Assembly (NCBI RefSeq): GCF_954871325.1
Contig: NC_088775.1
Coordinates: 52,119,561-52,183,560 of the forward strand
Origin: Gordionus sp. m RMFG-2023
Taxonomy: Eukaryota > Nematomorpha > Gordioida > Chordodea > Parachordodidae
Reading direction: 5' to 3'
Length of the DNA stretch: 64,000 bases
Of the stretch, positions 56,716 to 64,000 are shown in pieces. Each line of letters starts with the position of its first letter. Within the stretch, counting starts at the first letter, position 1. Position numbers and translations under genes: made by a program. The notes beneath the pieces were generated by a model that made no database searches, was not told the origin of the DNA, and saw only the letters and a program-made list of their open reading frames with translations.

Positions 56716-58865
56716 GTAATAAGCCATGATTTATATACAATGTAAACTCCTCCATATTTTAGTTTACCAAATTGTAGAGAATTGTATTATATTAATAATT
56801 GTTTATATCAATCGTCTTTACTTTAAAATTGTAGATATATAGTTTAAATAAAGACAATTAGAAGGGCCTAGCACGGCTTCAGCTTACCAAATTAAATATA
56901 GCAGGAAATCAAACTTTTTTAAAATAATATGATTTATAATTATATAATAATTTTAAATTTTAACGGCTAATATTTGAAATTATTAGTTATTTGTTTACTT
57001 TCACTTTCCATTTATTTTATATTTAGGAAAATGCCAAAATATAATTTTTAAAAAATTTTTAGAATTTTAAATTTTCATGAAATTGACCAAACATTCAGGT
57101 AATCTCGACGAAGGTGGAGGGAGGAATAATTTTTTGTAATATTGAAATTATTGTTTTTGGAACATAAAAAGTTTATTATAACTAAGATTACATATTAAGT
57201 GGTGGGGTTTGAGCTTGTCATTCGTCCAAATCATAATATTTTCAAAATATTTTTCAGGATAATGTTTTACACGTATTTATAGATATATAAACCAAAAATG
57301 AACATTTTCCAATTAATATTACTACCAAATTTGGTCAATCGAATATTTAGTAAGTGGTCGGTTTTGAGCTCGACATTCAGTCAAATAATAATATTTCCAA
57401 AATATTTTTTAGGATAATACTTAGCTCGTTATTGTACACGTATAAATCAAAAGTGAAGAATTTTCCACGGATAACGCCAGCAATGCATAATTTAGTCATT
57501 GGCCAGGTTTTAAATCGGTTATCTGTCAAATCACGATATTTTTAAAATGTTATTTGGGATAATGTTTTACACGTATTTATAGATAAATAAACCAAAAATG
57601 ATCATCCAAATAATATTACTAACAAATTTGGTCGATCGAATATTTAGTAAGTGGTCTGTTTTGAGCTCGGCATTCGGTCAAATAATAATATTTTTAAAAT
57701 ATTTTTTAGGATAATGTTCAACACCTAAATATACACGTATAAATCAAAAATGAAGAAGTTTCCATAAATAACGCCATCAATGCAGTATTTCGGTTTCAAA
57801 TCAGTTATCGGTCAAGTCACGATATTTTTATAATATTTTTTGGGATAATGTTTTACATGTATTTATAGATAAATAAACCAAAAATGAAAATCCAAATAAT
57901 ATTACTAATAAATTTGGTCGATCGAATATTTAGTAAGTGGTCGGTATTGAGCTTGGCATTCGGTCAAATCATAAAATTTTCAAAATATTTTTTAGGATAA
58001 TGTTCAATACCTAAATATATAAACCAAAAATGAACATTTTCCAAATAATATTACTACCAAATTTGGTCGATCGAATATTTAGTAAGTGATCGGTTTTCAC
58101 CTCGCCATTCGGTCAAATCATAATATTTTCAAAAAATTATTTAGGATAACACGTATTGTTACGTATAAACCAAAAATGAAGAATTTTCCATAAATAACGC
58201 CATCAATGCAGTATTTCGGTTTCAAATCAGTTATCGGTCAAGTCACGATATTTTTATAATATTTTTTGGGATAATGTTTTACATGTATTTATAGATAAAT
58301 AAACCAAAAATGAATCCAAATAATATTACTAATAAATTTGGTCGATCGAATATTTAGTAAGTGGTCGGTATTGAGCTTGGCATTCGGTCAAATCATAATA
58401 TTTTCAAAATATTTTTTAGGATAATGTTCAATACCTAAATATATAAATCAAAAATGAAGAATTTTCCATAAATAACGCCATCAATGCAGTATTTCGGTTT
58501 CAAATCAGTTATCGGTCAAGTCACGATATTTTTAAAATATTTTTTAGGATAATGTTTTACACGTATTTATAGATAAATAAACCAAAAATGAACATTTTCC
58601 AAATAATATTACTACCAAATTTGGTCGATCGAATATTTAGTAAGTGATCGGTTTTGACCTCGCCATTCGGTCAAATCATAATATTTTCAAAAAATTATTT
58701 AGGATAATGCTTAACACCTATTGTTACGTATAAACCAAAAATGAAGAATTTTCCATGGATAACGCCAGCAATGCAGTATTTAGTCATTGGCCCGGTTTTA
58801 AATCGGTTATCCAAATATGAAGAGATTTTGATCAATAACGCCAGCAATATGTGCCTTACAAATTT

Positions 58866-59494
58866 ATTTCTATTTTTCGATTCTAAACTTACTTATTAAT
58901 TAAATGTCAAAGAAACCTATATTTTTCAAAAAGTTTTTAGGTTTTTCACATGTATTTACACCCAAATATAAAAAAAGCGCTATCCAATAATTATTCTGGT
59001 TTCCTTAGAATATATTTTCATATTTTTTATTTAACGCCCTCTTATGGTTATATATTTGTTAAATATTGTAAATGAAAAATAAAATTTAAGTTGTAATAAG
59101 ATAGTAAGTATATTTTTTTCCCATTAATATTAAGTAAAAATAGAATTTTAAATTATTTGATAAATTTCAATTTTTTACTTAATAAAAAATTGATTTATGA
59201 ACATTAAAAAAATGTTTCTAAAAATTATTTAAAAAAATATATTATATAATTAAATTTTGATTGACTATGATTAGAAGTGGGCGCGGCCCGTAAAATTACG
59301 CTTGATCCATCGTGTCACGGTGGTTCACGGCGTGATTGTGAATAAATTTTAAATTCCAAGGCGTGACTATACGTGAAGGGCCTTCCCAAAATTTTCCCCG
59401 GGCGTGATCGGGCGTGAATATAAATTTCCCGTGAATCACGGAAATTTTAATTTTTAAAATTCTTTTTTTATAATTATAAATTTGCAATATTTTA
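58866..59494. other. AT-rich spacer with a GC-rich hAT-end-like block
   Basis: At 59273-59450 a block beginning tagaagtgggcgcggcccg contains several copies of cgtgA/GTtcacg-like motifs (cgtgattgtg, cacggcgtga, gggcgtgatcgggcgtga). It resembles the CG-rich subterminal part of a hAT-type element, truncated by the LINE fragment at 59495. The rest is AT-rich without a gene. Confidence 0.45.
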
Positions 59495-61095
59495 AATGAA
59501 GAAACATTACAACTATTGAAACAACTACATCCTGAAGCTTCTACAGATAACCTACCCATCTCTACATTCCACCAGACTGTAATTTTTACCAGTGATGAAA
59601 TAGTCAATGATATCAATCAATAAAAACTCAGGAGATGGTCTTGATGGTTTCAGCCCCTCCTATTTTCAATACTTAATTAATTCAAAAAATCCTTCCCATA
59701 GTTCTGTCATCAAGGTTTTAACAACTTTTTGTAATAACATAATAAATAATGATATTCCAATACAATCTCATCAAATCCTTTTTGGTGCACGTCTAATTGC
59801 TTTATCTAAGCCCCCGACCCATTGCAGTAGGCTCCTTTTTCAGAAGATTAATAGCCAAAATCATATCGAACACATCAAACATGATGCTGTCAACATTTTA
59901 AATTCTTGTCAACTAGGTTTTGGGATCAAGGGTGGCTGTGAAATTGCGGCTCATACCTTAAGAATTTACTCAGAAAACCCACCACCTGATTCTGTAATAT
60001 GTAAACTAGATTTCAAAAATGCCTTCAGCCTATATAGTACCTCATTTTTAAAATTCTTCTATGAAACTTTTCCCTGTTATTCTAAATTTATTGAATCCTC
60101 ATATGGTTTTCGCCTTTGACATATGGATCTTATCAGATTTTAAGAGGGCATCCAACAAGGGGATCCATTAGGACCTCTTCTTTTTTGTTTTGCAATCCAT
60201 CATCTCATCTACCAAATTAAACAAAATTTCAACCTAGATCTTAATCTATGGTATTTAGACGATAGGACCATCTGTGGCCCTTCAGCTAATGTACTAAGCG
60301 CCTTAATCAATCCTAAGCTATCGGCCTGGTACTCAAGATAAATAAAACAGAATTATGTTTCTTAAACAATATACCACAAAAGTTGGAAGGCTACAAAATC
60401 ATTGCTCCTGACAGCTTAACCTTACTTGGTGCCCATTAGCTAATGCGACGAAGTCGGAACATTTTCTCCACAAGATTTTTAAAAGCTTTTACAGTATGGA
60501 GCACATTCTAAGTCTCCTACCAGCTCATCAATCTTTATTTTTAATTCTCAAATGCCTGTACATACCTAAATTTATGCACATTTTCCGATCATCATCTTTT
60601 TTCAAAAACAATGAATTCATATCTAAAATTCAGGATAAATTTAAAATATTTCTGGAAAAAATTTTAAACATAAATTTAAACTCATTCAATTGGTCACTTG
60701 CTCAGCTACCTTCTAAACTAGGCGGTTTAGATTTTTTTTCGCTCAATCTTTTATCCTTATCATCATTCGTATCATCTAGATTATCTAACAATTCTATGAT
60801 TTATGGCTTCATATGCCCTACCGATCGTTTATTAGAAGACGCTATTGACAAATGGAAGGCAAACACACCCATTAACATCGTATTACCATCAATCATCCAC
60901 ACACAAAAAATTTTTCACACCTTTAATCTCGAAATACCAAACAGATATATCAGTCAATCCACCTTTAGATTGCATTCAACTCTGGGTAATAAAATACGAC
61001 TTTTCACAAATGAACCCAGAGAATTCCTTTTTATTCGACAAAAAATTCAAATAGAAATTTTTAGACACAATGATGGTTCCTTTTTGGGGACTTAA
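59495..61095 (+). pseudogene. RLE-type LINE fragment (reverse transcriptase)
   Basis: Plus strand, 5'-truncated. It begins NEETLQLLKQLHPEAS, matching DEHTFTLLKELHPQAF of the copy at 46252-47016. The open stretch at 59607-60119 includes SGDGLDGFSPSYFQYL, HQILFGARLIALSKP and VICKLDFKNAFS. Then come GIQQGDPLGPLLFCF (near 60145), NLWYLDD (near 60243; catalytic LDD) and, in an open stretch at 60496-61095, NWSLAQLPSKLGGLDFFSLN. It stops after the thumb region, so the zinc finger and endonuclease-like C-terminus are missing. A few frameshifts separate the blocks. Confidence 0.85.
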
Positions 61096-61224
61096 TTATA
61101 GAATTTTATTTTTAATTATATAATTATAAATTATAATATTTTTAATTAGGTTTTATGTAAATTTAAAAATAAATAGAATATAATTTTTTTTAAAAAATTA
61201 TTAGTTCTTTTTTTAAAAAGAATA

Positions 61225-61513
61225 ATTTATGAAAACTAAAAATCTTCCGCATTTTATAAACAACATCCGGTATTATTTTGTTAGTCCTATTTTCTTTTTA
61301 TGTTTAGGTGTTTTTTATCGCGAGACTTTATGCTAAATTTTGCTTAAACTTTTACAGAAATTAAAAAAGAGTAATTTATGAAAACTAAAAATTTCCCGCA
61401 TTTTATAAACAACATCCGGTATCATTTTGTTAGTCCTATTTTCTTTTTACGTTTAGGTGTTTTTTATCGCGAGACTTTATGCTAAATTTTGCTTATACTT
61501 TTACAGAAAAGTC
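61225..61513 (+). repeat. 147-bp unit in two tandem copies
   Basis: The unit starting taatttatgaaaactaaaaa and ending cttttacagaaa is present twice with a handful of substitutions. It contains atcgcgagactttatgc and a tttgcttaaacttttacag acceptor-like end. It lies between the LINE fragment and a hAT and belongs to no element I recognise. Confidence 0.8.
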
Positions 61514-61654
61514 AGTTATATTTTATTTGTAAAGATCTTCAATCTTTAAATGCAACAGAAAGTGAAGGATTTTAAAGCTAGGCCAAGAGATAAATGTTGG
61601 TGTTACATATGAATAACAAAATATAAAAGTTGTGATCCGGAAAACTCTCATGAA

Positions 61655-63278
61655 CAGGGTTGTCATGTCTCCCCCCATCAGCGGGAGACGCAATTTTTTA
61701 GTTTACACGCAGACATCTCTCTACCGCAATTAGAAATCTCCCGCAAAAATCTACCGCAATTTTTTAATTTCATCCGCAATTTTTTTAAAAGTATTTTAAC
61801 GTTTTTAATATGTAAGTAATAATTTTGAGAGACAGTAATTGATTATTTATATATTTTTAAAATAAATTTTAAATATTTATTCGAAAAACATGTCTAGTTT
61901 GTAAATTTTTTTCTATCCTGTTTTATTTTTATCCAATAATAAATCAACATCATTTCATTCATATAAGTCAGTACAGGGGAGTATATCAACATCTATTGCA
62001 ATACAAAAATATTCTCCAAAAATAATAATTAATACAGATGCAAATACAGTTGTGGAAATCGTATACACCTATCATGTAGTTCAACATTCACAGAGCTATA
62101 TCATCACAATGTGGGTCTAATATTTTTCCCATGAAATTTAACGACTTCAATATAAGTGCAAACCTTACTTGTCGTAGAACAAAAATGAGCAAGGCTATCC
62201 ACAAGTGTTTTAGTACCTGAATCCTAGAGGTCAATTCTAGACGATTTGGGCATCCATATGCAATTAAGACAGATGCATTTAATAAGGGAAATATTAAAAC
62301 AATTCCCTTGATCTTTCGCCATTTCAACAAGAATAAGAACATTTCAATAAAACTGTTAAATTTTCTTCCTCGGATAGTGAAAAATCCAACGATGTAGCTA
62401 ACCACATAATGTAAATATAACAGATTCAGGGTTATCTAAGAATTGCATGTCAGCTTTCTGCGCTGATAATGCCTCTGAAAATTTTGGCAAAAACCAAAGT
62501 GTATTTACCGAATTGAGGCAGCACAATAATGAATTAATACCAATTGACTTAATATGCCATATACGATTCTTGCAAGAAGGCAATCGAAATAATTATGATG
62601 AGATGTTTTAACGAATTTAATCAACTAAAAGAGTTAATGAATTAAAAGAGTTGGTGGAGTTATCTTACTTGGAATGGTGTGAATTGTCGCGATATGTAAC
62701 TATCAAGTGGTTATCATTAATACCTGCCATCGATAGATTTAAAATTTTACAAACCCTTAAAAAAATACTTTTTAAATAAAGATTTTAAAAGCTGTCCTAA
62801 AATTTTGAAAAATTTTTTCGAGTTTGAAATGGCAGAAGCATATTTGGGATTAGTTTCACATGTTGGAGATCTACTTCATGCAGTTAATATTCAGTTGCAA
62901 TCAGAATATTCTTTATTAATAAAAATTCACAAATTCATGCTACAGCTCTGTTCATCTCTACAGTTAAAAATTGATAATAAATTTTATGGCGCTATTGCTA
63001 AAAATATTAAATGTTCAAATAATACTCTAATTAATATATTTTTAAATGAAGCAGATATTTTTATTAAGACAATTTTAGAATATTTACATCAAAATTTGAT
63101 TTTAATAACTCTATTTACAAATGTATAAATATTATGACCTTGGAATAGAAATCGAATTGATGGTTTTTGTAATTTAATAAATATATTAAAAATACCGAAA
63201 GACATTGATGTTTTGTTTGAGGAGATTGTAATTCTCTCTATTTTTTATGATTTTCCAGAATACTTAAAGTTAGATTTA
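61655..63278 (+). mobile_element. hAT (CAGGGTTGCCA family), copy 2, 3'-truncated
   Basis: The left end CAGGGTTGTCATGTCTCC and the following GGGAGA and CTACCGCAATT motifs match 5829 on. Similarity continues through the transposase to about 63275, where copy 1 (at about 7450) goes on but this copy meets the end of another hAT. The left flank is ctcatgaa; the right end is missing, so a TSD cannot be tested. It lacks the inverted duplication of copy 1. Confidence 0.85.
62440..63240 (+). pseudogene. hAT transposase, central part
   Basis: Readable blocks on plus are NFGKNQSVFTELRQHNNEL (about 62475-62535), RVNELKELVELSYLEWCEL and YVTIKWLSLIPAIDRFK (about 62690-62745), then KKYFLNKDFKSCPKILKNFF. 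An open stretch at 62805-63128 includes MAEAYLGLVSHVGDLLHAVN. This is the region upstream of hATC; the hATC itself is cut off by the next element. It matches 6600-7460 and preserves some frames better, for example the W-L-S-L-I-P-A motif. Confidence 0.8.
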
Positions 63279-64000
63279 TAGATGTAAAATTCCTGGGAAA
63301 ATTGGTTCAGGGGAAATTTCCCCGGCAAAATTGGGGGAAAAAGAGAAAATTGGGTGAAAGAAAGGGGAAATAACGGAAAATTAAAAAATAACCACAAAAT
63401 ATACTTTAAACCTTTCAATTTTTTTTATGGAATAACTTTATTAAATATGGGGAACTAAGGGAAAATAATATAATTAAACAATAAAGACAAAAATAAATAC
63501 ACTATAAACATCATTTTTTGAATAACTTTATTAATTACAAAAAGCATGTATCAGAAATTACATTTAAAATTCTTGGGATGCTAATGAAATAGCATCAATA
63601 TCTACATGGGATGAAATTGAAATATCATCATTATCACTTGATATTGATAAATAGGAATCTGAACTCTTTTGATGATATCCCGAACTTTGTATTTGTATGA
63701 TCCTTTAAATGTATGTTATGCCTTATTGATATTAATTTTTCGATTCTTTCATTCTTTATTCTATTATTTCTCGTTTTTGAATGAATTTTTCCAAATGCTG
63801 ACCAGACTCTTTCTGACGAGGCACTTGAGGGTGATATCGAAAGACATCTTACTGCCACTTGACAAAGGGGTTGATTTGTACACAACCCTTTCCACCATAT
63901 GAGTGGTTTGGTATGGATTGAGCTCTCCCATATGCCAGCTCCTTTATAGAAACCTTGTTTTGAACGATATTCTGCTAAATTACCCATAATTTTTCCAATA
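63279..64000 (-). mobile_element. hAT of another family (TAGATGTAAAATT end), right side outside the window
   Basis: The left end TAGATGTAAAATTCCTGGG, followed by GGGGAAATTTCCCC-type palindromes, is typical of a hAT group. On minus an open stretch from 63987 to 63634 reads WWKGLCTNQPLCQVAVRCLS, then ISPSSASSERVWSAFGKIHS and KTRNNRIKNERIEKL, a well-preserved hATC domain. It is inserted in, or truncates, the hAT copy at 61655. The rest of the gene and the other TIR lie beyond position 64000. Confidence 0.85.

Larger units (their letters stand above)
54915..58859. mobile_element. Foldback element with arms of about 300-bp tandem repeats
   Basis: The outer ends GTAAGGCCCATATTGCTGG and, inverted from 58859, GTAAGGCACATATTGCTGG are matched for at least 40 bp. 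The flanks are aaattt on each side (54909-54914 and 58860-58865); because aaattt is palindromic it may be TSD or part of the TIR. The left arm (to about 56268) holds about 4.5 units with gctggcgttatccat, gaccgaatgccgagctcaaa and ataaccgatttgaaaccggg. The right arm (from about 57190) holds the same units inverted, some shortened. The centre is single-copy and includes the exon-like segment at 56269. No transposase was found. Confidence 0.85.

Noticed and set aside
62088-62583. Two minus-strand open stretches (105 and 61 codons)
   Set aside because: The plus strand of the same region reads as hAT transposase (FGKNQSVFTELRQHNN and neighbours), so these are antisense shadows.

Overview
The window is AT-rich (rough impression: three quarters or more A+T) eukaryotic DNA packed with transposable elements. 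I found no intact host gene, no usable tRNA or rRNA, and no bacterial operon or CRISPR signal. Short GT-AG introns, RLE-type and RTE-type LINEs, Merlin, PIF/Harbinger, MULE-like and many hAT elements, and a Ty3/gypsy fossil point to an invertebrate animal with an AT-rich genome. I cannot name the species. Boundaries rest on terminal inverted repeats (TIRs), target-site duplications (TSDs) and comparison of copies inside the window.

Layout, left part. 1-523 is the right end of a hAT. 735-1645 is a Merlin transposase remnant. 2033-3916 is a PIF/Harbinger element flanked by TAA. 4752-15106 holds two inverted copies of one ~2-kb non-autonomous hAT. The left copy contains a small MITE (5787-9366) that itself contains another hAT (5829-9020), plus a third hAT (9589-11392). 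The right copy keeps both insertion sites empty. 15382-17585 is an RTE-like LINE with a 19-bp TSD and a tRNA-like 5' end. 18855-19704 is a piece of an RLE-type LINE.

Middle part. 20302-30873 is an old MULE-like gene remnant (PHD-like, OTU-like, FLYWCH-like and MULE-like segments) split by a 7.1-kb foldback element (20725-27847) and a small GGACCGG-rich element (29659-30426). A broken Ty3/gypsy pol lies at about 32330-37722, minus strand, with a hAT (33972-36681) inside. A second gypsy-like piece with a gag-like zinc knuckle and a related terminal repeat lies at 48590-50245. Between them are a TTF/DUF4371-type hAT gene (38110-40530, minus), a tandem array of exon-like units (40595-41220), and an RLE LINE (41455-47575) hit by two unrelated hATs.

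Right part. 51752-54345 is a hAT with a perfect TSD. 54915-58859 is a second foldback element whose arms are ~300-bp tandem repeats and whose centre holds a short terminal-exon-like segment. Then come an RLE LINE fragment (59495-61095), a second copy of the 5829 hAT family (61655-63278), and a different hAT running off the window.

The genes do not form a pathway. The window is a layered record of insertions. Most promising for follow-up are the array of 66-nt exon-like units with 47-62-nt introns, the tRNA-like head of the RTE LINE, the captured-exon candidate in the 54.9-58.9 kb foldback element, and the nested hAT cluster with its internal empty sites.
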